Shown: positions 1-9,182, numbered from the stretch's first letter. The stretch is 64,000 nt of DNA from Actinocrispum wychmicini (GCF_004345645.1 NZ_SLWS01000003.1:186001-250000), one strand, 5' to 3'. Notes: a model not told the origin generated them from the sequence alone. Program-made: numbers and translations.

Positions 1-947
1 CCAGGTCCGGTGAGCACCTCGCCGGACGGGTCCACCAGCACCGCGTGGACGCCGTCGATCGGCCGGCCGATCGGCAACGGGACACAGTCGCGCACGGGGT
101 CGATCTCGTGCAGGAAGCTGTCGTTGGTCTCAGTGCAGCCGTACAGGTTGTGCAGCTGGGCGTTCGGGAACAACGTGGGCAAGCCAGCCAGACCACGTGC
201 GGTCAGCGCGTCGCCGGTGGAGATCGCGTGCGTGACCTCGGGCAGGGTGCTGCCGTGCTGGAGCAGAAGGGCGTACAGCATCGGCACTGCCTGCACGACG
301 TGCACGTGGTGTCGTTCCAGCAGATCGTGCAGGTAGGAGGCTCTGGTCGCGTGTTCGGGCTCGACGAGGACCACCCGGCCGCCGACCGCGAGGGTCGTCC
401 AGATGTCCAGCAGGCACAGGTCGAAGTTCAGCGGCGCGTAGTTCAGCACCGTCCGATGTGGACCAATGGCGAACCGGTCCGCGGCCCAGTCGACGAACCT
501 GTCGACGGCGCCCGCGGTGAGCGGCACGACCTTGGGCACGCCGGTCGAGCCGGACGTGGTGAGCATGAAGCCGACCGCGTCCGGGCCGGCGGTGACGCGC
601 AGAGCGGACCGGGCGCCGACTGGTCCGGGCTCAGGGGACAGCACCGTCCGGCACCCGGCGGCGTCGAGCAGCGCCGTCAGGGTCTCGGCGGCCAGGTCGA
701 CGGGCGGCAGGAGCAAGGGCCGGCCGTCGGCCAGCAACGCCAGGATCAGCGCGATGGTGTCGGGCGACTTGACGGCGCGCACGGCCACCGGTGTGCCTGG
801 GGCGAGCCCCATTTCGTCCAGTCGCGCTTGTGCGGCACACGCCAGTCCGTGCAATTGCGCGTAACTGATTTCGGTGTGTCGCCACACCAATGCGGTGTCG
901 TCGGGGTGGCTTCGGACGCGTTCGACAAATCTTGTTGGTAATCGCAC
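1..947 (-). CDS. Adenylate-forming enzyme / NRPS-type adenylation domain (C-terminal part outside window)
   Basis: About 315 N-terminal residues are visible. The gene runs off the left edge. It should activate a carboxylic acid, probably an amino acid, as the acyl-adenylate. Core motifs are clear: LTTSGSTGVPK (A3, phosphate binding), NFDLCLLDIW (A4 region, keeping the Asp that normally contacts the alpha-amine), NLYGCTETND (A5) and an A6-type stretch at the edge. The GTG at 947 is chosen because the protein begins directly with the adenylation fold (VRLPTRFVERV) and has a G-rich run 5 bases upstream. There is no condensation domain before it, so it is either a stand-alone A domain or an A-led module. 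It is divergent from lanM, so it could belong to the lanthipeptide locus, but nothing here proves a shared pathway. Confidence 0.85.
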   Translation of the reverse strand, partial: MRLPTRFVERVRSHPDDTALVWRHTEISYAQLHGLACAAQARLDEMGLAPGTPVAVRAVKSPDTIALILALLADGRPLLLPPVDLAAETLTALLDAAGCRTVLSPEPGPVGARSALRVTAGPDAVGFMLTTSGSTGVPKVVPLTAGAVDRFVDWAADRFAIGPHRTVLNYAPLNFDLCLLDIWTTLAVGGRVVLVEPEHATRASYLHDLLERHHVHVVQAVPMLYALLLQHGSTLPEVTHAISTGDALTARGLAGLPTLFPNAQLHNLYGCTETNDSFLHEIDPVRDCVPLPIGRPIDGVHAVLVDPSGEVLTGP

Positions 948-1264
948 TGCTGACCCCCGGATAAAAGGCCACTGCCGTGAAAACAATGGTGAGACTCGCA
1001 GTGCGGCCGGGCCGGCGCATGGGTGGGGTGCACCCAATTTCGATCAGCGGGCCGCCGGCCTGCGGGAACCGCCACGGAGAGCGGTCGTACACCCCAGACG
1101 GTCGGAACCGACTGTCATCGGTCGGTGCCGGAGGGTCGCCGTTCCTGGCCGGGCTGCCGTGAAGTGCACGTTTCGGGCCGTCCAAGCGTGACCGCGTGGC
1201 GTGGGGGAACCGGCGGAATGTACGTGGTTTCCACCCATGACCGGCGGTTGACGCACGTGAAACC
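948..1264. other. Divergent intergenic region between adenylation gene and lanM
   Basis: This 317-base stretch has no credible gene. Reading frames through it lack codon bias and conserved motifs. It must hold the divergent promoters of the adenylation enzyme and lanM. A short inverted repeat, GTCGG-AA-CCGAC, lies at 1101-1112 and could bind a regulator such as the LAL protein downstream. That link is only a guess. Confidence 0.5.
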
Positions 1265-4200
1265 GTGCGGACTGTGACCGGACATTCGGCAAGCGCGAGC
1301 CCTGGTCAGGGGCTGGACATCGGCTGGTGGGCCAAGGGCCTCGCGCTGTCCGAACGGCTGGTGGGGACCGGTCGCCTGGTCCAACCGCGGACCGACCACC
1401 CCGCGCACCGGCAGGTGGCCCGCTGGCGCGCCGGCTACGGGCCGGCCGGCGCCGACCGGTTCGCCGAGCGCCTCGCCGGCACCGGGCTGACCGAGGACCT
1501 GTTGGCCGCCCTGCTCGCCGAGCCCGCCGAGCGCCTCGCGGCCCGGACAGCCCGGCCGGAGTGGGCGGACACCGTCGACTCCGCGGTACGGGCCGCCCAG
1601 CCGCCCGCCGCCGGCCTGCCGGTGCCGGCCGACTGGCGCGAGGCCTTCGCGATCCCGCTGCGCCCGCTGGTCGACGCTGCCCAGGACCAGCTGGCCAGGC
1701 AGGGCGAGGGCCTCGCCCACGTCGACGTTCCCGCCGTGCTCGACACGTTCGCCGCGGGCCTGCGCAAGCGGCTGGTCAGCCTGGCTGTCCGGACGTTCGT
1801 GGCCGAGCTCAACGCCCAGCGCGCGGCCGGCCAGCTGGTCGGCGCGGACGGTAAGGAGCGCTTCGCGTTCTTCGTCCGCCGCCTGGCCGAACCGACGAAC
1901 CTGGTCGCGCTGTTCACCGCGTACCCGGTGCTCGCCCGGCTGCTCGGCCAGGCCGCCGGGCAGGACGTGGCCGCGCACGCCGAGCTGCTCACCCGGTTCG
2001 CGGCCGACCGCGCCGCGATCGTCACGACGTTGTTCGACGGTGTCGATCCCGGCCGGATGGTGTCGATCGAGGCCGCCCGGGGCGACCGGCACGGCAGCGG
2101 CCGGTCGGTGGCGATCGTGGTGTTCGAGTCCGGCCGGCGGGTGGTCTACCGGCCGCGGGACGTCGGGACGCACGTCTGGCTGGCCGAGATGGTCGACTGG
2201 CTGAACCGCCGGGTGCCCGACCTCGGCCTGCGCACGGTCACCACGCTGGCCCGGCCCGGGTACGGCTGGCTTGAGTTCGTCCAGGCCGCGCCGGTCCAGG
2301 ACCTGGCTGCGGCCGACCGGTTCTACCGCAGGCAGGGGGCGTTGCTCGCCCTGCTGCACATCCTGCACGCCGGCGACATGCACCACGAGAACCTGGTGGC
2401 GGCCGGGGACACGCCGGTGTTGGTGGACGTGGAGACCCTGTTCCACCCCGACTTCGAGCTGACCGAGGCGCCCCCGGACGCCGCGTCGGCGATGCTCGGC
2501 CACTCGGTGCAACGGACCGCGCTGCTGCCGATGATGATCGTCGGCTCGCACGGCACCGCCGACGTTTCCGGGCTTGGCGGCGATCGCGGCGCGAGTCCGT
2601 ACGGCGTGCTCGACTGGGAGTTCGCGGGCACCGACCGGATGCGGATCACCCGGCGGCCCGGTGAGTTCGGCGGCGGCCACAACCGGCCCCGGCTGGGCGG
2701 GCGCGACCTGGACCCCGGCGAGCACGAAGCGGCGTTCCTGGACGGCTTCCGGGTGGGCTACGACGCGATCCTGCGGCACCCGGCCGAGTTCACCGGCCTG
2801 ATCCAGGCCGCCGCCGACCTGGACGTGCGCCTGATCGCCCGCCCGACCAGCGGATACGCCGTCCTGCTCGACGAGACCACGCATCCGGACCTGCTGCGGG
2901 ACGCGGCCGACCGGGACCGGGCCCTGGACGTGCTGTGGACCGACTCGGCCGCGTGCCCGTTGCGGTGGCGCCTGTCCCCGCACGAGCTGGCCGACATGTG
3001 GACCGGGAACGTCCCGCTGTTCACGACCCGACCGGACAGCCGTGACGTGCGTACCTCGACCGGCGAGTCGCTGCCCGGCCTGCTGACCGCGTCCGGCCTG
3101 GGGCAGGCGCTGGCGAAGCTGGCCGCCATGAGCGAGGTGGACCTGCACCACCAGGAGTGGATCATCTCGGCCACCCTGGCCACCCGCCTGCCGGCGGACG
3201 GGCACCGCGGCGTGGAACGGGTCGCGGAACCGATGACCGGCGCGGCGGCAAACCCGGAACGGCTGCTCGCGGCGTCGTGCGCGATCGCCGACCTGATCGT
3301 GGCCAAGGGCCTGACCGACGGCGGCCGGGTGAACTGGCTCGGCCTGGAGTACGTGGACAACCGGCAGTGGCTGGTCCTGCCGATGGGCGCCGGCCTGGCC
3401 AACGGCTACCTGGGGGTCGCCCTGTTCCTGGCGCACCTCGCTGACCTGAGCGGCATCCACCGGTACGGCGAGTTGGCCCGGCGCGCGGTCGACGCGGTCC
3501 CGCAGGTGCTGGAGATGGCCGCCGGGCGGCCGGACCTGCTGCGGCTGATCGGTTCCGGCGCGTTGAACGGCTTCGGCGGCATCGCGTACGCCCTGGCCCG
3601 TCTCGCCACTCTGCTCGACGATACCGAGATCAGGAAGTGGGCGCTGGTCGCGGCGGAGCACGCCGCCATCGCCGACCCGCACGGCCCCGCCGACTGGGCC
3701 AACGGCAGCGCCGGCTGCCTGGCGGCGCTCACCGCCGTCGCGGCTGAACTGGGGGAGAGCAGGGTCGCCGGACTGGCCAGGTCGTGCGCGGACCGGCTGG
3801 TGGACATGGACCTCCCGGACGACGCCGGCTTCGCCTTCGGCGCCGCCGGAACCGCCTGGGCCCTCGCCGGCGCCGCTGAGCCCGATGCCGCGCGGGCGGC
3901 GGTGGAGCGGGCCACTCCGTTCGAGCCCGCCGGCCATGGGTGGTGCTCCGGGCTTGCCGGGCTGGCCGTCGCCCGGGCGGCCGTCGACCCCGAACCCGAC
4001 CACATCGTCCGCGCCGCGCGGTTGCTCGCCGACCGGCCGGTGCTGCGTGATCTGAGCTTGTGCCACGGTGAGCTGGGCATCGCCGAGGCATTGACCGTGC
4101 TGTCCGCCCAGATGCCGTCCGCGAGCGTGATCGCGGCGGCGGCTCGACGACGTGCCGGCCTGGTCCTTGACGCGATCGACCGGTACGGACCCACCTGCGG

Positions 4201-4354
4201 AACCCCGGGCGCGGTGTCGTCGCCCGGACTGCTCAACGGTCTCGCCGGGATCGGCTACGGGCTGCTGCGGCTGGGCTTCAGCGACCGGGTGCCCTCCGTG
4301 CTGCTGGTGCGGCCCGGGTACCCGGCGGAGAACCACAAACCCCGAGAAACATGA
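1265..4354 (+). CDS. lanM: Class II lanthipeptide synthetase LanM
   Basis: A bifunctional 1029-residue enzyme that dehydrates Ser/Thr in a precursor peptide and then forms (methyl)lanthionine rings. The N-terminal two thirds is the DUF4135-type dehydratase, with the kinase-like stretch ILHAGDMHHENL and the following LVDVETLFHP. The C-terminal third is a LanC-like cyclase with the Gly-rich repeats NGYLGVALFL, NGFGGIAYAL and NGLAGIGYGL. The zinc ligands are intact: Cys894 in GWCSG and Cys933-His934 in LCHGE. Length fits typical LanM (900-1100 residues). The GTG at 1265 opens the frame; another GTG at 1274 is possible and neither has a strong ribosome site. The precursor gene follows after 13 bases, so the two are probably co-transcribed. 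No LanT-type peptidase/exporter lies in the window. Confidence 0.95.
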   Translation: MRTVTGHSASASPGQGLDIGWWAKGLALSERLVGTGRLVQPRTDHPAHRQVARWRAGYGPAGADRFAERLAGTGLTEDLLAALLAEPAERLAARTARPEWADTVDSAVRAAQPPAAGLPVPADWREAFAIPLRPLVDAAQDQLARQGEGLAHVDVPAVLDTFAAGLRKRLVSLAVRTFVAELNAQRAAGQLVGADGKERFAFFVRRLAEPTNLVALFTAYPVLARLLGQAAGQDVAAHAELLTRFAADRAAIVTTLFDGVDPGRMVSIEAARGDRHGSGRSVAIVVFESGRRVVYRPRDVGTHVWLAEMVDWLNRRVPDLGLRTVTTLARPGYGWLEFVQAAPVQDLAAADRFYRRQGALLALLHILHAGDMHHENLVAAGDTPVLVDVETLFHPDFELTEAPPDAASAMLGHSVQRTALLPMMIVGSHGTADVSGLGGDRGASPYGVLDWEFAGTDRMRITRRPGEFGGGHNRPRLGGRDLDPGEHEAAFLDGFRVGYDAILRHPAEFTGLIQAAADLDVRLIARPTSGYAVLLDETTHPDLLRDAADRDRALDVLWTDSAACPLRWRLSPHELADMWTGNVPLFTTRPDSRDVRTSTGESLPGLLTASGLGQALAKLAAMSEVDLHHQEWIISATLATRLPADGHRGVERVAEPMTGAAANPERLLAASCAIADLIVAKGLTDGGRVNWLGLEYVDNRQWLVLPMGAGLANGYLGVALFLAHLADLSGIHRYGELARRAVDAVPQVLEMAAGRPDLLRLIGSGALNGFGGIAYALARLATLLDDTEIRKWALVAAEHAAIADPHGPADWANGSAGCLAALTAVAAELGESRVAGLARSCADRLVDMDLPDDAGFAFGAAGTAWALAGAAEPDAARAAVERATPFEPAGHGWCSGLAGLAVARAAVDPEPDHIVRAARLLADRPVLRDLSLCHGELGIAEALTVLSAQMPSASVIAAAARRRAGLVLDAIDRYGPTCGTPGAVSSPGLLNGLAGIGYGLLRLGFSDRVPSVLLVRPGYPAENHKPRET

Positions 4355-4367
4355 AGGAACAGTGACC

Positions 4368-4616
4368 ATGAGCTCGACGTCCCCCGAACCGCTTGCCGAG
4401 ACCGACTTGCCGATGCAGGAAGTGTCGTCGGAGGAGTTATCCGACGAGGCGACCGACCGCGACCCGGTCGGCTACATGAGGTTCCTGCCCGCGGTCACGT
4501 TCGGCCTGCGGGTCGCCGCCCTCGCCGGGGTCGCGCTCGCCGTCGGTGACATGGCCGGGGTGACCGGCATCTGGCCCGGTGGAACGACCTGCTGCATCAC
4601 CATCAACCCGACCTGA
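4368..4616 (+). CDS. lanA: Class II lanthipeptide precursor peptide (82 residues)
   Basis: A small gene 13 bases after lanM, preceded by AAGGA. The leader is acidic (SSEELSDEA), as in LanM substrates, and is followed by a hydrophobic segment ending VGDMAG. The C-terminal 18 residues, VTGIWPGGTTCCITINPT, look like the core. It has five Thr and only two Cys, which are adjacent (75 and 76), so at most two rings can form. The PGG followed by Cys is reminiscent of mersacidin; this is a resemblance by eye. Cleavage is inferred after Gly64. Codon 24 is TTA (4437-4439), so translation may depend on the bldA leucyl-tRNA. A longer upstream reading of this frame overlaps lanM and is not used, because the ATG here has the ribosome site. 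Confidence 0.85.
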   Translation: MSSTSPEPLAETDLPMQEVSSEELSDEATDRDPVGYMRFLPAVTFGLRVAALAGVALAVGDMAGVTGIWPGGTTCCITINPT

Positions 4617-4628
4617 CCAAGCGTCGCC

Positions 4629-4664
4629 CGAGCGCGGTCCACTTCGCGAAGTGGACCGCGCTCG
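4629..4664. terminator. Perfect 36-base palindrome, strong terminator after lanA
   Basis: The sequence is perfectly self-complementary around 4646/4647. The left arm begins CGAGCGCGGTCCACTT and the right arm is its exact complement. In RNA it forms a hairpin of about 16 base pairs with a tiny loop, starting 12 bases after the lanA stop. It separates the lanM-lanA unit from the LAL regulator. There is no U-tract, as is common for actinomycete terminators. A dimeric-protein binding site is a less likely reading. Confidence 0.85.
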
Positions 4665-4716
4665 ACGCTGTTGGCGGATAGACCAGGCAAGTGATACCTA
4701 GGTACGGTCCGACTTC

Positions 4717-7653
4717 GTGTTGGGGCACCGATCGTCGGTCATTGTTGGTCGCGACGACGAGCTTCACACGCTGCAGGAAGCTCTCACTGCGGCGCGTGGT
4801 GGCCGTGGCGGGGCTGTGTTCATCATCGGGGAAAGCGGAATCGGCAAGTCGAGGCTCGCGGCCGCTGCCGCTGACCTGGGCTTCGCCGCGGACATGCGGT
4901 TGTTGCGGGGCCGGGGAAGCGCGATCGGGCCGATGGTCCCGTACCGGTCGTTGACCGAGGCGCTGCTGTCGTTGCTGCGGGCCGGTGATCCGGTCGACGT
5001 CGCCGCGCTGGGCCCGTACCGCCCGGTGCTGGCCCGGCTGATCCCCGACTGGGGCGAGGTGGCGGGCGGCGGACAGGGCGGTGCCAACGATGGTGGGTCG
5101 CTGGTGATCCTCGCCGAGGCCGTGCTGCGGCTGACCGCGTTGGCCGGCCAGGGCCGTGGCTGCCTGATGACCCTCGACGACATGCAGGACGCCGACGCCG
5201 AGACATTGGCCGTGGTCGAGTACATGATCGACAACATGGACCGGCAACCGGTGCTGCTGGTCGGCATGATCCGCGACGAGCCGTGCCCGGCGCTGGAGAT
5301 GGCCCACTCGGCCGCGCAGCGCGGCGCCGGCGTGGTGATCGACCTCGGCCGGCTCAACCGCGACGACCTGCGGCGGATGGCCGGGTCGTGCCTGGGCACG
5401 CAGCCGCGCGAGGTGCCGGAGCCGGCCGCCGACCTGCTCTGGGCGGGCAGCGCCGGAAACCCGTTCCTGGTCAAGGAGATGCTCACCGGCATGATCGACA
5501 GCCGGCTGCTGGTGCACGAGCACGGCGGCCGCTGGCGGGTGACCGAGCAGCTGCGGACCAACCTGCCGACCACGTTCGTCCGTGGCGTGGCCCGGCGGGT
5601 GGACATGCTGGGACCCCAGGCCCGACAGGTGCTGTCGGTCGCCGCCGTCCTCGGCCGGCGGTTCCCGCTCGCCGTGGTGCAGGCGGCCTCCGGCCTGGAG
5701 TACAGCGACCTGCTCAGCCACATGCACGGCGACCTGATGGCCCAGCTGGTCACCCCGGACGACCAGACCCCGGACTGGTACTGCTTCCAGCACTCGCTGA
5801 TCGTGGACGCGTTGTTGACCCTGGTCACCCCGGCCGACCGGGCCGGCATCGCGCAACAGGTCGCGGACGCCGTGGAGGCCGTGTACCCGGGGCTGCCCGG
5901 CGAATGGTGCCAGGTCAGCGCCTCGTTACGGTTGGACGCCGGATATCCGACGGTTGCCGGGCGGCTGTTCGCCGAGGCCGGTCGGCGCGCGCTCGCCCAT
6001 GGCGCCGCGCACTCCGCGGTCACCCTGCTGGACAAGGCGTGGGATCTGCTCGTGCACGACGTGCCGGCGCGCGCGGACGCGTTGGAGGCGCGCCTGTACG
6101 CGTTGGCCGAAGCGGGCCTGGTGGACCGGGCGTTGGCCGCGGTGACGATGCTCGACGAGGTCGGTGCCCGACTCGACCGCCGAAGACGCGCGCAGCTACA
6201 CGCGAGGCTGGCCTGGGTGGCGAACCTCGCTGGGCGCACCGCCGACGGCCTCAGCCAGGTGGAGGCCGCCCGGGTGCTGCTCGGCCCGGACGCCGCCGCC
6301 GAGGACATCGCCCCGCTCGACGTCGTGGCCGCCCACCTGGAGCTGGACGTGCCGGGACGGGGGCAGCTGCGGAAGGCGGAGGCGATGGCCCGCCGGGCCG
6401 CGACCGTCGCCGAGCAGGTGCCGTTGCCGATCGTGGCCTGTCAGGCCTGGCAGTTGCTCGGCGCGTTGACCCGGTCGCGTGACCCGGACGAGGCGACCGC
6501 GTGCCTGGAACGCAGCCGCGCCATCGCCGTCGAGTACAGCCTGCCCATCTGGGAGATCCACGCCCTGGTCCGGCTCGGCCTGGACGACGCCCTGCGCGAG
6601 GGCACCGTCGACCGACTGGAGCAGGCCAGGCAGCAGGCGACGAACATCGGCGCGGTGACCGCGCGGTACCAGTCCGAGGTCAACATCGGGCTGCAGCTGA
6701 TCCTGCGCGGCGACTTCGGCGCCGCCGAAACCCTGATCGACCAGGTGCTCGCCGACACGACCAGGCTGAAACTCCTGGAGACCACGCAGCACATGCTGGT
6801 CCTGCGGGCCGTGCTGAACGGACACCGCGGCCGTCGCCGCGAGATGGAACAGGCGGTCACCGAACTCCGCGGCTGGTCCGGCGACCAGGCCCAGTACGTG
6901 CCCCGGGTGCACGGGCTGGGCCGGGCGTTCTGCGCGTTGATCGAGGAGGACCGCGACGCCGCCGCGACGGAACTGGCGGTCACGCTCAGCGCCGAGGAGA
7001 CCAGCCCGACCACGTTCCACCTGGCCGGCCAGTACGGGCTGAACCTGCTGCTGCGCACCCTGGCCGGCGACATGGACTGGGCGACCTACGAGTCGGTCAC
7101 CTCGGCCCCGGCGGCCCGGCTGCGGTGGGACCGGCAGTTCGCCCAGTTCGCCCGCGCGGTCCTGGCCGGCCGCGACGGGAAAACAGCGGAGGCGACGGAA
7201 GCCGTCACCGAGGCACTGCGGCTCGGTTCGCCGTACGAACTGGGCCGCCACCTGGGCCTACGCCTGGTCGGCGAGGCGGCCCTGGCCGACGGCTGGGGCG
7301 AACCGGTGGAGTGGCTGCGGACCGCGGAGGAGTACTTCCACAACGCCGGTTTCCAGGCGGTGGCGGGCGCCTGCCGGGCGTTGCTGCGGCGGACCGGCAA
7401 CCGGGTCGCCCAGCGCCGCACCGGGATCGAGAGCGTCCCGCCGCCACTGCGGTCGGCCGGGGTGACAGTGCGCGAGTACGAGGTGTTGCGGCTGCTGGCG
7501 GAGCGGCTGGGCAACCGCGAGATCGCCGACCGGCTGCACCTGTCGTTGCGGACGGTGGAGAAACACGTGTCGAGCCTGATCTTCAAGACCGGCATGCCCA
7601 ACCGGATCGCGCTGAGCAAGTTCGCGTCGTCCTCGGGCGGTCAGCTCAACTGA
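4717..7653 (+). CDS. LAL-family (large ATP-binding LuxR) transcriptional regulator
   Basis: A 978-residue cytoplasmic regulator. An N-terminal AAA/NB-ARC-like ATPase has the Walker A GESGIGKS (residues 38-45) and a Walker B-like LMTLDDMQ. A long helical, TPR-like middle follows, and a C-terminal LuxR helix-turn-helix (about residues 905-965: TVREYEVLRLLAERLGNREI, then RTVEKHVSSL). LAL proteins usually activate neighbouring natural-product genes, so it is the obvious candidate activator for lanM-lanA, though it is insulated by the palindrome at 4629-4664. Codon 404 is TTA (5926-5928). The start is GTG at 4717; the frame upstream runs into the terminator. Its stop lies inside a TGACAGTGTCA element. 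Confidence 0.93.
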   Translation: MLGHRSSVIVGRDDELHTLQEALTAARGGRGGAVFIIGESGIGKSRLAAAAADLGFAADMRLLRGRGSAIGPMVPYRSLTEALLSLLRAGDPVDVAALGPYRPVLARLIPDWGEVAGGGQGGANDGGSLVILAEAVLRLTALAGQGRGCLMTLDDMQDADAETLAVVEYMIDNMDRQPVLLVGMIRDEPCPALEMAHSAAQRGAGVVIDLGRLNRDDLRRMAGSCLGTQPREVPEPAADLLWAGSAGNPFLVKEMLTGMIDSRLLVHEHGGRWRVTEQLRTNLPTTFVRGVARRVDMLGPQARQVLSVAAVLGRRFPLAVVQAASGLEYSDLLSHMHGDLMAQLVTPDDQTPDWYCFQHSLIVDALLTLVTPADRAGIAQQVADAVEAVYPGLPGEWCQVSASLRLDAGYPTVAGRLFAEAGRRALAHGAAHSAVTLLDKAWDLLVHDVPARADALEARLYALAEAGLVDRALAAVTMLDEVGARLDRRRRAQLHARLAWVANLAGRTADGLSQVEAARVLLGPDAAAEDIAPLDVVAAHLELDVPGRGQLRKAEAMARRAATVAEQVPLPIVACQAWQLLGALTRSRDPDEATACLERSRAIAVEYSLPIWEIHALVRLGLDDALREGTVDRLEQARQQATNIGAVTARYQSEVNIGLQLILRGDFGAAETLIDQVLADTTRLKLLETTQHMLVLRAVLNGHRGRRREMEQAVTELRGWSGDQAQYVPRVHGLGRAFCALIEEDRDAAATELAVTLSAEETSPTTFHLAGQYGLNLLLRTLAGDMDWATYESVTSAPAARLRWDRQFAQFARAVLAGRDGKTAEATEAVTEALRLGSPYELGRHLGLRLVGEAALADGWGEPVEWLRTAEEYFHNAGFQAVAGACRALLRRTGNRVAQRRTGIESVPPPLRSAGVTVREYEVLRLLAERLGNREIADRLHLSLRTVEKHVSSLIFKTGMPNRIALSKFASSSGGQLN

Positions 7654-7661
7654 CAGTGTCA
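7650..7661. repeat. First copy of CTGACAGTGTCA palindrome
   Basis: CTGACAGTGTCA overlaps the stop codon of the LAL regulator. The same element occurs at 7695-7706 and, inverted, at 7718-7729. Each copy contains the 11-base palindrome TGACA-S-TGTCA, so each could be a protein-binding site or a fold-back element. Confidence 0.7.
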
Positions 7662-7694
7662 ACGAGGTCGCCGGTCGGTCGGCTGCCCGGTTAT

Positions 7695-7729
7695 CTGACA
7701 GTGTCACCGTCGGATGCTGACACTGTCAG
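7695..7729. terminator. Bidirectional terminator between convergent genes
   Basis: CTGACAGTGTCA (7695-7706) pairs perfectly with TGACACTGTCAG (7718-7729) across an 11-base loop, giving a 12-bp stem. It lies between the ends of two convergent genes, where a shared terminator is expected. Each arm is also self-complementary, so a protein-binding role cannot be excluded. Confidence 0.8.
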
Positions 7730-7739
7730 CGTCTGGCGA

Positions 7740-9182
7740 TCACCCCAGCTCTGCCCAGGCCATCGCCAGCCGGTTGACCAGCTCGGCGATGTCCGCTTCT
7801 GACAGGGTGAAGGGGATCCGGATGTGGTTGTCGTGGTGGCCGTTCGGGTCGGTCGCTGAGCCGGGCACCACCTCCACCCCGTGCCGCAGGGCCACTTGGG
7901 CGAAGATCTGGGCGTCCACCTCGGGCAGTTCGACCCACAGGGCCGAGCCGCCTTCCGGGGTTCGCCAGCGCCAGTTCGGCAGGTGCATGGCCAGCAGGCC
8001 CGCCAGGTGGCCGAGGCGGCGCGCCAACGTCTCCCGCCGGCCCGCGGCGATGTCGGTGATCTTCGGCAGCAGCCGGGCCGCCAGCGCCTGGTCGAGAACG
8101 GCGTTGCCCAGGTCGGCGCGTACTTTGTAGCGCGCGAGCCGGTCGATCACCGGTTCGGGCGCGCGCACCCAGCCGATCCGCAGCCCGGCCCACACTGTCT
8201 TGGCGAGCGACCCGACCGACAGGATCTCGGCGTCCCGCGGCGCGTACGCCCCGATCGGCGGCGGCGTCTCCGCGCCGGAGTACCCGGTGAAGCCGGTGTA
8301 GGCGTTGTCCTCCAGTAACGGCACGCGGTACTTCGCGGCGATCTGGGCGACCCGTTGGCGGCGGCTCGCGGACATCAGCACCCCGGTGGGGTTGTGGTAC
8401 GTCGGCATCACGTACGCGAGCGCCGGATTGTGCTCGGCGAAGGCCTTGGCCAGGGCGTCCGGCCGGACGCCGTCCTCGTCCACCGGCACGCTCACCAGTT
8501 TGGCGCCGGCCGCGCGGAACACGTCCAGGCAGCCCGGCCAGCTCGGCGACTCCACCACGACCGTGCTGCCCGGCTTCAGGTACATCTGGGCGGCCAGCCC
8601 CACCGCCTGCTGCACGCCGTTGGTGATCAGGACCTGGTCCGGCACGGTCGGCACCAGCTGCCCGTCGAAGTGGTCGCAGACGGCCTGGCGCAGCGCGGGC
8701 AGGCCGGTCGGGTGACAGCCCGCGTCCGCCGTCAGCTCGGGCAGGTCCTCCCGGGCCAGCGCCCAGACGGCGTCCCGCAGCTCGGGCGCTGCCGGTTCGA
8801 CCGCGAGCGCCAGCGAGATGATCTTCCCTGGTCCGTCCACCAGTCGCTGGTAGATCGACGTTGCCCGACCGCCGGGCACCCGGCCATCCGCCCCGGACCT
8901 GCGCGGCCGCACCGCCGCGGACACCCTCGTGCCGCTGCCGCGCACGCTGTCCACCAGGCCGCCGCCGCGCAGCTCGTCGTACGCGGCGACCACGGTGGCG
9001 CGGCTGACCGTGAGCATCTTCGCCAGATCCCGCTCGGACGGCAGCCGCTCGCCCGCCGGCAGGTCCCCGGCGGTGATGCCGCCGGCGAGCGCGCCGGCGA
9101 GCCTGCGATAAAGCGGTCCGTGCGCGGTGGTCCAGTCACCGAGAAATTCGACCAGGACGCCGGCATCACAGAAACGGTCCAC
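7740..9182 (-). CDS. MocR/PdxR-type regulator (GntR HTH fused to aminotransferase fold)
   Basis: A 480-residue transcription factor. An N-terminal winged helix of the GntR family (about residues 20-85, GERLPSERDLAKMLTVSRAT) is joined to a fold-type I aminotransferase domain that binds PLP. The PLP lysine is in SLAKTVWAG, and the cofactor-binding ITNGVQQA and NPTG motifs are present. Members sense PLP or amino-acid derivatives. GTG at 9182 is chosen because GGGGAG lies 5 bases upstream; a GTG two codons earlier (9188) overlaps that site. No vitamin B6 or amino-acid gene is next to it, so the target is unknown. The gene is convergent with the LAL regulator. Confidence 0.92.
   Translation of the reverse strand: MDRFCDAGVLVEFLGDWTTAHGPLYRRLAGALAGGITAGDLPAGERLPSERDLAKMLTVSRATVVAAYDELRGGGLVDSVRGSGTRVSAAVRPRRSGADGRVPGGRATSIYQRLVDGPGKIISLALAVEPAAPELRDAVWALAREDLPELTADAGCHPTGLPALRQAVCDHFDGQLVPTVPDQVLITNGVQQAVGLAAQMYLKPGSTVVVESPSWPGCLDVFRAAGAKLVSVPVDEDGVRPDALAKAFAEHNPALAYVMPTYHNPTGVLMSASRRQRVAQIAAKYRVPLLEDNAYTGFTGYSGAETPPPIGAYAPRDAEILSVGSLAKTVWAGLRIGWVRAPEPVIDRLARYKVRADLGNAVLDQALAARLLPKITDIAAGRRETLARRLGHLAGLLAMHLPNWRWRTPEGGSALWVELPEVDAQIFAQVALRHGVEVVPGSATDPNGHHDNHIRIPFTLSEADIAELVNRLAMAWAELG

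Noticed and set aside
1115..4369. Long minus-strand open frame of about 1080 codons opposite lanM
   Set aside because: It is Arg/Gly/Gln-rich noise with no domain, created by high-GC third positions of lanM on the other strand.
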